A stretch of 36,622 nt of DNA from an uncultured Oscillospiraceae bacterium (GCA_950075865.1 CATMVA010000020.1:1-36622), one strand, 5' to 3'; positions 1 through 7,530 are shown, counted from the stretch's first letter. A program made the numbers and translations. Notes: generated by a model from the sequence alone, not told the origin.

Positions 1-69
1 GAGCGTATGCTGGTCAGCGGGGAGACCTACGTCCACTGGTACGACTGCATCACCGGCTATATTCTTTAA
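1..69 (+). CDS. C-terminal tail of an unidentified protein (partial)
   Basis: Frame 1 is open from the window edge and gives 22 residues ending in TGYIL before a TAA at 67-69. A strong terminator follows 5 bases later, so this is very likely the real end of a rightward gene. The fragment is too short to assign to a family. It contains Tyr-Val-His-Trp-Tyr-Asp-Cys but no motif I recognise. Confidence 0.55.
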   Translation, partial: ERMLVSGETYVHWYDCITGYIL

Positions 70-74
70 AGATG

Positions 75-108
75 ACCGCCGCCGGAATGTTCCGGCGGCG
101 GTCTTTTT
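75..108 (+). terminator. Rho-independent terminator of the first gene
   Basis: The arms 75-87 and 90-102 are perfect reverse complements, GC-rich and starting ACCGCC, and are followed by CTTTTT at 103-108. The hairpin ends exactly at the stop codon of the leftward ABC ATPase, so it separates convergent genes. Confidence 0.9.
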
Positions 109-656
109 CAAAGCCGTATGATCCGGTCGCACCCTGCCCCGATGGCCGGGTCGTGACCGGTGAGGATCATGGGGCGGTTCAGTTCCTTCAGGCGTGACAG
201 GATGCGGAAGGCCCGCTCTTGGTCCACCCCGGCGAAGGGCTCGTCCAGGAGCCAGACCTCCCCCTCCACCGCCAGGGCGCGGGCCAGGGCCAGGCGGCGG
301 GCCATGCCCCCGGAGAGCTCTCCGGGGGGCTTGTCCCTGTCGTCAGCGAGTTCCGCCAGTTCCAGCCACCGGAGGGCCTCCCCCCTGCGGCTCTTAGGCA
401 GCACCGCCTCCACCTGGCCCAGGGCGGACAGGCGCGGAAAGAGCCAGTCCTCCTGAAAAAGCATCACTGGACGGCCCGGCAGCTCCACCCGGCCCGACCG
501 GGGCTTCAACAGCCCGGCCAGCACCCGCAGCAGGGTGGTCTTCCCCACCCCGGAGGGCCCAGAGAGGAAGGTCAGACCCTGGTCCGGTATAGTTAACATA
601 ATATTATCCAGTACCATCTGATCCCCGTAGCCGGCGGTGAGGTTTTCCGCTCTCAT
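108..656 (-). CDS. ABC transporter ATP-binding protein (NitT/TauT/SsuB type)
   Basis: This 182-residue nucleotide-binding subunit would power the importer formed with the next two genes, on the cytoplasmic face of the membrane. Visible motifs are Walker A GPSGVGKTT (33-41), the Q-loop Gln68, signature LSGGM (114-118), Walker B VWLLDE (about 134-139) and the switch His168 in TGHD. It is shorter than the usual 240-260 residues of SsuB or TauB, because it ends soon after the H-loop. The ATG at 656 was chosen because it overlaps the permease stop by four bases (ATGA), which implies translational coupling; the same frame stays open much further upstream, but only inside the permease gene. The substrate is not readable from the ATPase. 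Confidence 0.93.
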   Translation of the reverse strand: MRAENLTAGYGDQMVLDNIMLTIPDQGLTFLSGPSGVGKTTLLRVLAGLLKPRSGRVELPGRPVMLFQEDWLFPRLSALGQVEAVLPKSRRGEALRWLELAELADDRDKPPGELSGGMARRLALARALAVEGEVWLLDEPFAGVDQERAFRILSRLKELNRPMILTGHDPAIGAGCDRIIRL

Positions 657-1399
657 CCTTCCACGCCCCCTCTCCATCTGCGGAGGCAGATCTTCAAAAT
701 CCCTTCCATTGCAAGGCTGATGGCCACGATGGCCACCGTCCAGGCCGCCACGCCGGCGGTATCCAGGGTGGCCTTGGCGGCCTGAAGGCCGCTCCCCGCC
801 GCCCATTTCGGTTGACATAATACTTCTGCGGCCACCCCCGACTTCCAGGCCAGGCCCAGGGCGGTCTCCCACCCGGCGGAGAGGGCGGGCAGGGCGGCGG
901 GCAGGCGCACAGTCCGGAGGGTCCGCCAAGGACCCAGCCGGTAATGGTCCGCCAGCTCTAAAAGCCCCGGATTGGCGGCCTCCATGCCCTGGCGGGCCGA
1001 GCGCCAGGCCACGGGCAGGACCATGAGGGCGCTGACGGCCACAGGGATCTGCCCGGTGGGCAGGGCAAAATAGAGCATCAGGATAAAGGAGACCACGGGC
1101 ACGGTACGCACCGCACGGAGGGCGGGGGACAGCAGGGTCTCCCCCCACCGCCACCGGACCGTGACCCACGCCAGAAAGGTCCCCAGGACGGTCCCCGCCA
1201 GGAACCCGGCCCACACCCGACCCAAAGAGCCAGTCAGGGCGTGCCAAAAGCTCCCCTCCCCCACATGCTTGGCCAGCGCCTGGCACACCGCCCAGGGGGA
1301 GGGGAGGATCAGTTCCTTTCCGACGAGAAGGGCGCACAGCCACCACACCGCCAGCCAAAAGGCGGCGGGCAGAAGGACACGCCTCACCTTTTCCGCCAT
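653..1399 (-). CDS. ABC transporter permease (NitT/TauT/ThiX-like)
   Basis: This is a 248-residue inner-membrane permease with about six hydrophobic segments. The EAA-type coupling loop to the ATPase appears around residues 135-165 (MEAANPGLLELA, then a Gly and a basic stretch). Length and layout match BPD_transp_1 permeases of the sulfonate, taurine, nitrate and thiamine-precursor importers. It starts 3 bases after the binding-protein stop and overlaps the ATPase by 4 bases, so the three genes form one operon. The substrate is unknown. Confidence 0.92.
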   Translation of the reverse strand: MAEKVRRVLLPAAFWLAVWWLCALLVGKELILPSPWAVCQALAKHVGEGSFWHALTGSLGRVWAGFLAGTVLGTFLAWVTVRWRWGETLLSPALRAVRTVPVVSFILMLYFALPTGQIPVAVSALMVLPVAWRSARQGMEAANPGLLELADHYRLGPWRTLRTVRLPAALPALSAGWETALGLAWKSGVAAEVLCQPKWAAGSGLQAAKATLDTAGVAAWTVAIVAISLAMEGILKICLRRWRGGVEG

Positions 1400-1402
1400 G
1401 TT

Positions 1403-2416
1403 TTACCTCTTGTAGTCGTAGTAGAATTCCCCGTCGGGGATGGAGCCGCCGATGGAACTGGGGTCGGCCGCATAGAGGACCTCGTAGTACCCCTGGATCC
1501 CCGAGATCATATCGTTCCCGGTCACAAAGCACAAGTTGGCGTCAGGAAGGGCCTCCCTGGCCACGGCAGCCGAGGGCACGATGCCGTGCTTCTCGGCCAG
1601 AGCAGCGGCCGCCTCCAGATTATCCGGATCGGACATATAGCGGATGGATTCCCCGTAGTCCTCCATAAAGGCCTTCACCGCGCCGGGGTTGGCCGTGATA
1701 AACTCCTTCCGGGCCACCACGCATCCCATCGTAAGGGTCCCCCGGGCACCGGCCTCGCTCCAGGCGTCGTTCAGGTCCACCGCAGGGCGGACATTCTCAT
1801 TTTTCAGCATAACGCCGGTAGCGGCGGGCACGGGCAACAGGGCCAGCGTCACCTCTCCGTCCGTCACGGCCGCGGTGAGGGCGTCGGCGGCCATCCACTG
1901 GATGTCCACGTCCTCCCCAGCCTTCAAACCGTTCTTGTCCAGCAAATAATTCAGCACGTACTCCGGGTTGGCCCCCTGGCCGGTGGCATAGAGGGTCTTC
2001 CCCGCCAGGTCGGCCAGGGAGTTCACATCAAAGCCGTTCTCCAGGATATAGAGCACCCCGTAGGTATTGAGACAGAGGAGCTGAACGTCCTCGTTTTTAT
2101 GGTAGAGCACCGCAGCCAGGTTGGTGGGCAAGGCGGCGATGTCCACCTCCCCCTTGGTGAGCGCGGCCACCGCCTCGGTGGGCTCGGCCATCAGGGTGAA
2201 AGTATATTCCATTGCCGGGTCCTCCGCCAGGTCCCGGTCCATCAGATAGGCCGCCCCCAGGCCCGTGGGGCCCTTGAGCATGGCCACCCGGACGCTCTGC
2301 GCTTCCACCCCGGCTGAGGGGGTGGGACTTTGCGTGGGGTCGGGGGAGGTCCGGGTGCAGGCGGCCAGTATGCTAAGCCCCAGCAACAGGGTCAGAAGAC
2401 GGATGCGGCGTTTCAT
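1403..2416 (-). CDS. ABC transporter substrate-binding lipoprotein (NMT1/ThiY-like)
   Basis: This 337-residue exported solute-binding protein is the first gene of the importer operon. The N-terminus has basic residues (MKRRIR), a hydrophobic stretch and a lipobox LAAC with Cys20 as the lipidated residue, followed by a Thr/Pro/Ser-rich linker. The body has features of the NMT1/SsuA/TauA fold, such as an early VAMLKGPTGLGAAYL segment and a KGEVDIAALPTN segment that in this family lines the ligand site. An SD-like GGAAAGGAAGGA precedes the ATG. The ligand may be a sulfonate, a pyrimidine thiamine precursor or a similar small anion; the sequence does not decide. Confidence 0.92.
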   Translation of the reverse strand: MKRRIRLLTLLLGLSILAACTRTSPDPTQSPTPSAGVEAQSVRVAMLKGPTGLGAAYLMDRDLAEDPAMEYTFTLMAEPTEAVAALTKGEVDIAALPTNLAAVLYHKNEDVQLLCLNTYGVLYILENGFDVNSLADLAGKTLYATGQGANPEYVLNYLLDKNGLKAGEDVDIQWMAADALTAAVTDGEVTLALLPVPAATGVMLKNENVRPAVDLNDAWSEAGARGTLTMGCVVARKEFITANPGAVKAFMEDYGESIRYMSDPDNLEAAAALAEKHGIVPSAAVAREALPDANLCFVTGNDMISGIQGYYEVLYAADPSSIGGSIPDGEFYYDYKR

Positions 2417-2449
2417 AGAAGAGTCCTTCCTTTCCTGAATCTGTTTTTC

Positions 2450-2478
2450 AGTCTACTCTTTTTCCGGAGCGTTGTCAA
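2450..2478 (-). promoter_or_regulatory. Promoter of the ABC importer operon
   Basis: Read leftward, TTGACA (2473-2478), a 17-base spacer and TAGACT (2450-2455) form a near-consensus vegetative promoter 34 bases before the lipoprotein ATG. Its -35 overlaps the -35 of the divergent promoter on the other strand. Confidence 0.8.
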
Positions 2479-2501
2479 GAAATGGCCCAACGGCATAGTA
2501 T
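2472..2501 (+). promoter_or_regulatory. Promoter of the small Cys-rich protein
   Basis: TTGTCA (2472-2477), an 18-base spacer and TAGTAT (2496-2501) precede the SD AGGAGGT at 2514-2520. The -35 shares five of six bases with the leftward -35. Confidence 0.65.
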
Positions 2502-2527
2502 GAACTGCGAGAAAGGAGGTCATTTTG

Positions 2528-2812
2528 ATGCCCGCAAGACAAAACTGCCGTACATCCCGCCGGATCGATCCTTCCAGGACCGTGGCCGCCCAAGAGACTG
2601 TGGTGGCCGAGGTGGAGGAGCCCATGCGGATCTGGCCCCACCCCATCTGCTGCGATACCACTGAGGAATGTTCCTGCGACAGCGCCTGCGACTGTCCCGA
2701 TCTGGCGCGGGTCCAGGAGCTGCTCCAGTGCCAGAACCAGCTTCTGGTGGATCTGCTGGGAGCCGTGAATTCCCTCACTGCCGCCCTGCTTTGCCGCGCC
2801 GACAAAATGTGA
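2528..2812 (+). CDS. Small cysteine-rich protein of unknown function
   Basis: This 94-residue protein has no signal peptide or membrane segment. An excellent SD (AGGAGGT, 2514-2520) sits 7 bases before the ATG; an in-frame TTG just upstream is disfavoured. The middle carries a Cys cluster (ICCDTTEECSCDSACDC, about residues 40-57), and the last third is an amphipathic Leu-rich segment containing another Cys. Clustered Cys with a Leu-rich helix would suit metal binding, or a disulfide-cross-linked spore-coat-like protein, but I do not recognise a family. It is a single gene from its own promoter, divergent from the ABC importer, with no obvious terminator. Confidence 0.8.
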   Translation: MPARQNCRTSRRIDPSRTVAAQETVVAEVEEPMRIWPHPICCDTTEECSCDSACDCPDLARVQELLQCQNQLLVDLLGAVNSLTAALLCRADKM

Positions 2813-2840
2813 GCTTTTCCTTATTTTTTCCCCTAAGCTC

Positions 2841-2869
2841 TTGCGTCCGCGACAAAAACCGACTATAAT
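2841..2869 (+). promoter_or_regulatory. Candidate promoter of the LCP gene, inside a perfect hairpin
   Basis: TTGCGT (2841-2846), a 17-base spacer and a perfect TATAAT (2864-2869). The -10 lies within the left arm of the inverted repeat at 2862-2905, so the start site would fall near its loop. Confidence 0.55.
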
Positions 2870-2905
2870 AGCCGCATGCGGTTTTTCGCATGCGGCTATT
2901 ATAGT
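2862..2905. repeat. Perfect 19-bp inverted repeat with 6-base loop
   Basis: The arms 2862-2880 and 2887-2905 are exact reverse complements around the loop GTTTTT. No T-run follows, so it is not a standard terminator. It lies just upstream of the LCP gene and contains TATAAT on both strands. Confidence 0.9.
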
Positions 2906-2959
2906 TGTACGCTATTCCCATTATTTTTGGGTATACTTTCCCTGGGGAGGAGGAAGGAT

Positions 2960-4024
2960 ATGGCCACACGAAAGAAGAAAAAGGGGAAAAAGAAGCAGAA
3001 GGCATCTTTTTTACGTCAGGTCTGGACCGGCTTCTACGGGATGCTGGTCTTTTGCTCGGCCCTTGTGGTCGTTTTGTTCCTCTTCTACAAAGTCACCTCT
3101 AAGCCCCCCTCCACCGCCCAGCCGCCCGCGCCGCCCGTCGCCGTGGTCACCGACGACCCCGCCACCGAGACCGACGAAAGCCAGCAGTATACCCTTCAGC
3201 GGAAGGACGCCACCTGGACCTTCCTTCTCTGCGCCCAGGACCAGGTCAGCGGCAGCACCGACACCATCATGGTGTGCACCTACGACACGGTGAACCAGAA
3301 GATCGGCCTGGTCTCCATCCCCCGGGACACCCTGGTGGACCGGCCGGGCTACCGCTACCACAAGATCAACGCCGCCTACAATAACGGCGGCATGGAGGAG
3401 CTGATGGCCGCCGCCGGGGAGGTTCTGGGCTTCCCCATCGACCATTATGTCCGCATCGACACCCGGATTTTTGTGGATCTGGTGAACGCGGTGGACGGGG
3501 TGGACTTCAACGTCCCTGTCCACATGAGCTACGACGACCCCACTCAGAATCTCCACATCCACTACGAGCCGGGGATGCAGCACCTGACCGGCAAGCAGGC
3601 CCTGGAGGTGGTCCGGTGCCGGAAGAACTCCGACGGGGATGGAGAATATCCCCACAACATCTACGACGCCTACCCTGACGCCGACATCGGCAGGACCCGG
3701 ACCCAGCAGCAGATGGTCATGACCATCGCCAAGAAGGTCCTGTCCAACCCCCAGAAGGTGGGCTCCTATATGGAACTTTTCTCCAAGTATGTGGACACCG
3801 ACCTCTCCCTGGGCAACCTGCTGTGGTTCGTGGAGCCCGCCCTGGGCTTTGACTTTTCCGATCTGACCACCGCCACCTTCCCCGGAAACGGCATGGTGAC
3901 CTACAAGGGGATCACCTACTGCTACGCCCTGGACATTGAAAAGTCCCTGGCCATCATCAACGACTGTCTGAACCCTTACACCACCGAGATCACCAAAGAA
4001 ATGGTCAAAATGCTCCAAGGATGA
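2960..4024 (+). CDS. LytR-CpsA-Psr (LCP) family cell-wall protein
   Basis: LCP proteins attach wall teichoic acids or capsular glycans to peptidoglycan from undecaprenyl-linked donors, outside the membrane. This 354-residue protein has a very basic cytoplasmic start (MATRKKKKGKKKQK), one membrane segment at about 22-45, a Pro/Thr-rich stalk and then the LCP domain from about residue 85. Domain marks are TDTIMVCTYD, IPRDTLVDRPGYRYHKINAAYNNGG and the later RCRKNSDGDGE and DIGRTRTQQQM segments with the conserved Asp and Arg residues. The ATG at 2960 was chosen because a GGGAGGAGGAAGG SD precedes it; an upstream in-frame start would put 28 odd residues before the basic stretch. It is a single gene with its own terminator. 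The glycan it transfers is unknown. Confidence 0.95.
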   Translation: MATRKKKKGKKKQKASFLRQVWTGFYGMLVFCSALVVVLFLFYKVTSKPPSTAQPPAPPVAVVTDDPATETDESQQYTLQRKDATWTFLLCAQDQVSGSTDTIMVCTYDTVNQKIGLVSIPRDTLVDRPGYRYHKINAAYNNGGMEELMAAAGEVLGFPIDHYVRIDTRIFVDLVNAVDGVDFNVPVHMSYDDPTQNLHIHYEPGMQHLTGKQALEVVRCRKNSDGDGEYPHNIYDAYPDADIGRTRTQQQMVMTIAKKVLSNPQKVGSYMELFSKYVDTDLSLGNLLWFVEPALGFDFSDLTTATFPGNGMVTYKGITYCYALDIEKSLAIINDCLNPYTTEITKEMVKMLQG

Positions 4025-4026
4025 TG

Positions 4027-4066
4027 AAACGCCCCATTCCCTTCCGGGAATGGGGCGTTTTCTTTT
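4027..4066 (+). terminator. Terminator of the LCP gene
   Basis: The arms 4027-4041 and 4046-4060 pair perfectly around TTCC and are followed by TCTTTT. Confidence 0.93.
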
Positions 4067-4067
4067 C

Positions 4068-4096
4068 TTGACAGATCCTGGCCTTCAGCGTAGTAT
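4068..4096 (+). promoter_or_regulatory. Promoter of the M28 peptidase gene
   Basis: Consensus TTGACA (4068-4073), a 17-base spacer and TAGTAT (4091-4096), directly after the LCP terminator. Confidence 0.8.
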
Positions 4097-4131
4097 ATAC
4101 TTATCTTTATAAAGTGAAAGGGATGGCGCAA

Positions 4132-5430
4132 ATGAGTATGTACGGAGACAAGGCCTACAAGTTTTTGGAGAAGCTCTCCTTCCCCCGGACCTCGGGCAGC
4201 GAGATGGAGCACAAAGCGGCCAATATGATCGCCGACGAGATCAAAAGCTACGGCTTTATGCCCGTGCTGGAGCCCTTCGAGGTCAAGTGGGACAAGCCGG
4301 TCCGGGCCAAGCTGACGGTCACTTCCCCCGAGGCGGCCGAGTACACCGTCACCGGACTCATCAACGCCGCCCCCACCCCCAAGGGAGGCTGCGACGCCGA
4401 GTTCTATTATATGCGCCTTATCGACGAGCTGACCCTCCGGCAGGCCAGGGGCAAGTTCGTCCTGCTCAACGGCCGGCCCAGCGAGGAGAACTACAAGAAG
4501 CTGATGAAAGCACAGATCGCCGGCTTCCTGTGGATGAACGGCACCAGCCGGGACACCTATGAGAACTCCGACCTGGACACCATGCGCTACCGGGCCTGTT
4601 ACCTGAAACACGGGCGGGTCCCCGCCTTCGCCATCCGGATGATCGACGCCATGAAGCTCCTGCGGACCCACCCCAAGACCGTCCACTTTGAGCTGGAGAT
4701 GGAGGAATTTAAGTCCACCTCCTACAATGTGGTCACCGTGGTGCCCGGAGGAGACCGGAAGGAGGAGGCCATCGCCGTAGGCGGACACTACGACAGCGTG
4801 GAGTTCAGCTACGGATCCTGGGACAACGGAGCAGGCACGGTCCAGGTACTGGGGCTTCTGGAGCACCTCAGCAAAAACCCGCCCCGGCGCACCGTAAAGG
4901 CCGTCCTTTTCGGCTCGGAGGAGATCGGACTGGAGGGCTCTAAGGCCTATATGAAGGCCCACCCTGAGGACGGGGAGAGCCTGAAGTGCATGATCAACCT
5001 GGACGTGGGCGGAAACCTGCTGGGCTGGGAGAGCGTCATGGTCACCGCCGACACCGCCGCCGAGAACTATCTGAAGGGCATCCTGAAGGAGGGGGGCTTC
5101 TCCACCGAGGTGAAGCCGGGGGTCATGAGCAGCGACGGCACCGTCTTCGCCGACTACACCGTCCCCGCCATCAACTTCGCCTCCCACACCCCCTGGCAGG
5201 GGGGCTATATGCACACCCGGTACGACAATATGGATATGATCTCGGCCGATGTGCTGGGCCATGAGGTGGAGCAGCTCATCTATGTGACCGGGCGGCTCAC
5301 CGAGGCCGAGGTCTTCCCCATGGAGCGCAAGATCTCAGACAAGATGCAGGAGGACATTGTCAAGTACTTCGGCGCCGGGCTGAGCCAGACCGAGGAGCGG
5401 AAAAACAAAAAGCCCGAAGATAAAAAGTAA
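4132..5430 (+). CDS. M28-family zinc aminopeptidase
   Basis: This co-catalytic di-zinc peptidase would release N-terminal residues from peptides. It is 432 residues long without a signal peptide, so probably cytoplasmic. Metal ligands and catalytic residues of family M28 are visible: GGHYDS (His219, Asp221), WDNGAG (Asp231), SEEIGLEGS (Glu263-Glu264), LDVGGN (Asp291) and MHTRYDN (His361). Residues about 80-170 look like an inserted PA-type domain. Three in-frame starts lie close together (4123, 4132, 4138), and a GTG at 4114 is also open; 4132 sits about 9 bases after AAAGGG and was chosen, but the exact start is uncertain. The C-terminus is Lys-rich. It has its own promoter and shares a bidirectional terminator with tyrA. 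Confidence 0.92.
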   Translation: MSMYGDKAYKFLEKLSFPRTSGSEMEHKAANMIADEIKSYGFMPVLEPFEVKWDKPVRAKLTVTSPEAAEYTVTGLINAAPTPKGGCDAEFYYMRLIDELTLRQARGKFVLLNGRPSEENYKKLMKAQIAGFLWMNGTSRDTYENSDLDTMRYRACYLKHGRVPAFAIRMIDAMKLLRTHPKTVHFELEMEEFKSTSYNVVTVVPGGDRKEEAIAVGGHYDSVEFSYGSWDNGAGTVQVLGLLEHLSKNPPRRTVKAVLFGSEEIGLEGSKAYMKAHPEDGESLKCMINLDVGGNLLGWESVMVTADTAAENYLKGILKEGGFSTEVKPGVMSSDGTVFADYTVPAINFASHTPWQGGYMHTRYDNMDMISADVLGHEVEQLIYVTGRLTEAEVFPMERKISDKMQEDIVKYFGAGLSQTEERKNKKPEDKK

Positions 5431-5438
5431 GAAACATC

Positions 5439-5476
5439 AAAAAAGGTGGCCGTTCCTGAGGACGGCCACCTTTTTT
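5439..5476. terminator. Bidirectional terminator between the M28 peptidase gene and tyrA
   Basis: The arms 5439-5453 and 5462-5476 begin with A6 and end with T6, so the hairpin works in both directions for the convergent genes. Confidence 0.93.
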
Positions 5477-5483
5477 ATCTTTC

Positions 5484-6341
5484 TTATTGCAGCAGGTCGG
5501 GCCCGGGCAGATCCACCTGGCGCTTCCGGTCGGAGGAGACGGTGAGCTTCCGGAGCAGGGCCTCCCGGTCGCCGGCGGCGATGACCGTCCGGTAGGACTG
5601 AAGATGGCCGATGAGCTCGTCCAGGCAGGAGAGCAGCGCGGGGGAATTGAGGGAGAAGAGCTGGGTCCACAGCTTGGCGTCCAGGGCAGCCACACGGGTA
5701 CAGCCACGGAAGGAGGAACCCTCATAGCCCTTGCAGGCGAAAAGCTCCGGGTCATCGCAGACGCTGACGGCGATGACGTGCATCATCTGGGAGGTATAAG
5801 CCAGGATCTGGTCGTGGCGCTGGGGGGTAGTCTTGACCACGTCCCGGCAGCCGATGTGTTCGGCCAAAGCCTCCATCAGGGCCACGTGTTCCCCGGTACT
5901 GTCCTTCCGGGGGGTGAGGATCAGGTGGGAGCCTTGGAACATCTCAGGGAAGGCGTGCTCCACTCCGGAGAACTCGGTGCCCGCCATGGGGTGGCAGCCG
6001 ATGAAGTCCACTCCTTCAGGGAGGACCTCCGCCCCCGCCATGATGGCAGTCTTGACGCCGCACACGTCGGTGACCAGGCTGCCGGGCTTAAAGTCGCCCC
6101 GGTGCTCCTTCAGGAAGGCCACGATGCCGTCCGGGTCCATGCACAGCATGGTCACATCGGCCTCGGGGAGGACCGTATCCAGATCCAGTGTGGCCTTGTC
6201 GCCTACACCGTGGGAATTGGCGTAGTCCACCGTGGCCTGCCGCCGGGCCACCCCGATGATCTCGTAGTCCTCAAAGCCCTTCAGAGCCATGGCCATGGAG
6301 CCACCGATAAGGCCCAAACCCACGATGACGAATTTTTTCAT
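5484..6341 (-). CDS. tyrA: Prephenate dehydrogenase
   Basis: It oxidatively decarboxylates prephenate to 4-hydroxyphenylpyruvate, the committed step to tyrosine, in the cytoplasm. The 285-residue protein starts with a Rossmann NAD(P) motif (VGLGLIGGS, 7-15). The prephenate-site segment GCHPMAGTEFSG lies near residue 130, and a helical dimerisation domain follows. No chorismate mutase or ACT domain is attached, and the length suits a monofunctional Firmicutes enzyme. AAGGGGGAG precedes the ATG. It lies 82 bases downstream of aroF on the same strand with a palindromic repeat between them, so the two are probably co-transcribed unless the repeat interferes. Confidence 0.95.
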   Translation of the reverse strand: MKKFVIVGLGLIGGSMAMALKGFEDYEIIGVARRQATVDYANSHGVGDKATLDLDTVLPEADVTMLCMDPDGIVAFLKEHRGDFKPGSLVTDVCGVKTAIMAGAEVLPEGVDFIGCHPMAGTEFSGVEHAFPEMFQGSHLILTPRKDSTGEHVALMEALAEHIGCRDVVKTTPQRHDQILAYTSQMMHVIAVSVCDDPELFACKGYEGSSFRGCTRVAALDAKLWTQLFSLNSPALLSCLDELIGHLQSYRTVIAAGDREALLRKLTVSSDRKRQVDLPGPDLLQ

Positions 6342-6359
6342 AACGCTCCCCCTTATCCG

Positions 6360-6423
6360 GGACAGAGGGACGGTTCTTCTGTCTTGTGAGGGACCAAGAC
6401 CGCAAGAACCGTTCCTGCTGTCC
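6360..6423. repeat. Dispersed palindromic repeat, copy 1
   Basis: The imperfect inverted repeat has arms 6360-6378 (GGACAG, then ACGGTTCTT) and 6404-6423 (AAGAACCGTT, then CTGTCC) around a 25-base centre. It fills the aroF-tyrA gap and abuts the aroF stop codon. The same arms recur at 24140-24209 and 24646-24716. Confidence 0.85.
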
Positions 6424-7440
6424 TTATACTGTTCTATCTACACACGCTGCGATCTGGCCCACCTTGGTCATCAGGGCGGTGAACTGAGTGGGGGTGATGG
6501 ACTGCTGGCCGTCGCAGAGGGCGTGCTGGGGGTCGTTGTGGACCTCCACGATGAGACCGTCGCAGCCGGCGGCCACAGCGGCCAGGCTCAGCCGCTCCAC
6601 CATCCAGGCCTGACCGCTGGCGTGGGAGGGATCCACCACCACGGGCAGATGGCTCTGCTTCTTGACCGCCAGCACGGCGCTGAGGTCCAGAGTGTTCCGG
6701 GTGTAGCTCTCGAAGGTGCGCGCCTCACTCACGCAGAAGATGACCCGCTCGTTGCCCCCGGAGAGGATGTACTCGGCCGACATGAGCCACTCCTCGATGG
6801 TGGCCGACAGCCCCCGCTTCAGAAGGATGGGCTTGTCCACCTTGCCCAGGCGCTTGAGGAGGTCGAAGTTCTGCATGTTCCGGGCGCCCACCTGGATCAC
6901 GTCCACGTGCTCGGCAAAGTAGCCGATGTCATCGGTGCTCATGATCTCGGTGACAATGGGAAGGCCGGTAGCCATGCGGGCCTTCTCCAGAAGGTCCAGA
7001 CCGCTGTAACCCATGCCCTGGAAGGCGTAGGGGCTCGTCCGGGGCTTGAAGGCCCCGCCACGGAGGGCGGTGGCGCCGCTCTCCTTCACTTCCCGGGCGA
7101 TGGCGGTGATCTGGGCTTCGCTCTCCACCGAGCAGGGGCCGGCTATGACGGCCAGCTTTTTGCCGCCCACGGTGACGCCGGGGGCGATCTCCACCACGGT
7201 GTCGTCGGGATGGTATTTGCGGTTGACTTTCTTATAGGGCTCGCTGACCCGCATGACCCGCTCTACACCGGGCAGGGACTGCATTTTTTCAATATCAATG
7301 CCGGAGGCGTTGCCCTCGGCGCCCAGGATGGTGGTCTCGGCGCCACGGGAGATCATGACCTTGACCCCGCCGTCCTCCATGGCCCGGATGGCCCGGTCCA
7401 GCTCCTGGCGGGAGAACCCCGGCTTCATAATAACGACCAT
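6424..7440 (-). CDS. aroF: 3-deoxy-7-phosphoheptulonate (DAHP) synthase
   Basis: It condenses phosphoenolpyruvate with erythrose 4-phosphate, the first step of the shikimate pathway. The 338 residues comprise an N-terminal ferredoxin-like regulatory domain (about 1-70, beginning MVVIMKPGFSRQELD) and a TIM-barrel catalytic domain. The barrel carries IAGPCSVES, LRGGAFKPRTSPYAFQG, EIMSTDD, ILLKRG and VDPSHASGQ. This is the Thermotoga-type layout (type I-beta), in which the extra domain usually binds Tyr or Phe for feedback control. GGAGTGAGCGT precedes the ATG. It is the first gene of the aroF-tyrA pair, which fits tyrosine supply. Confidence 0.96.
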   Translation of the reverse strand: MVVIMKPGFSRQELDRAIRAMEDGGVKVMISRGAETTILGAEGNASGIDIEKMQSLPGVERVMRVSEPYKKVNRKYHPDDTVVEIAPGVTVGGKKLAVIAGPCSVESEAQITAIAREVKESGATALRGGAFKPRTSPYAFQGMGYSGLDLLEKARMATGLPIVTEIMSTDDIGYFAEHVDVIQVGARNMQNFDLLKRLGKVDKPILLKRGLSATIEEWLMSAEYILSGGNERVIFCVSEARTFESYTRNTLDLSAVLAVKKQSHLPVVVDPSHASGQAWMVERLSLAAVAAGCDGLIVEVHNDPQHALCDGQQSITPTQFTALMTKVGQIAACVDRTV

Positions 7441-7464
7441 ACGCTCACTCCTTTGTGTTTTTCT

Positions 7465-7493
7465 ACTTTAACGCTTTTTGCCGTTAAAGTCAA
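7465..7493 (-). promoter_or_regulatory. aroF promoter with an overlapping palindromic operator candidate
   Basis: Read leftward, TTGACT (7488-7493), a 17-base spacer and TAAAGT (7465-7470). The same bases form a perfect 9-bp inverted repeat, ACTTTAACG (7465-7473) and CGTTAAAGT (7482-7490), that spans the spacer and touches both promoter boxes. Confidence 0.75.
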
Positions 7494-7530
7494 GGGGGAA
7501 TTTCAGGAGGGCGGGACATATTATACGCAT

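Noticed and set aside
108..1532. Long version of the ABC ATPase frame
   Set aside because: The extra 290 codons lie in the wrong frame of the permease gene; the ATG at 656 with ATGA overlap explains the start.
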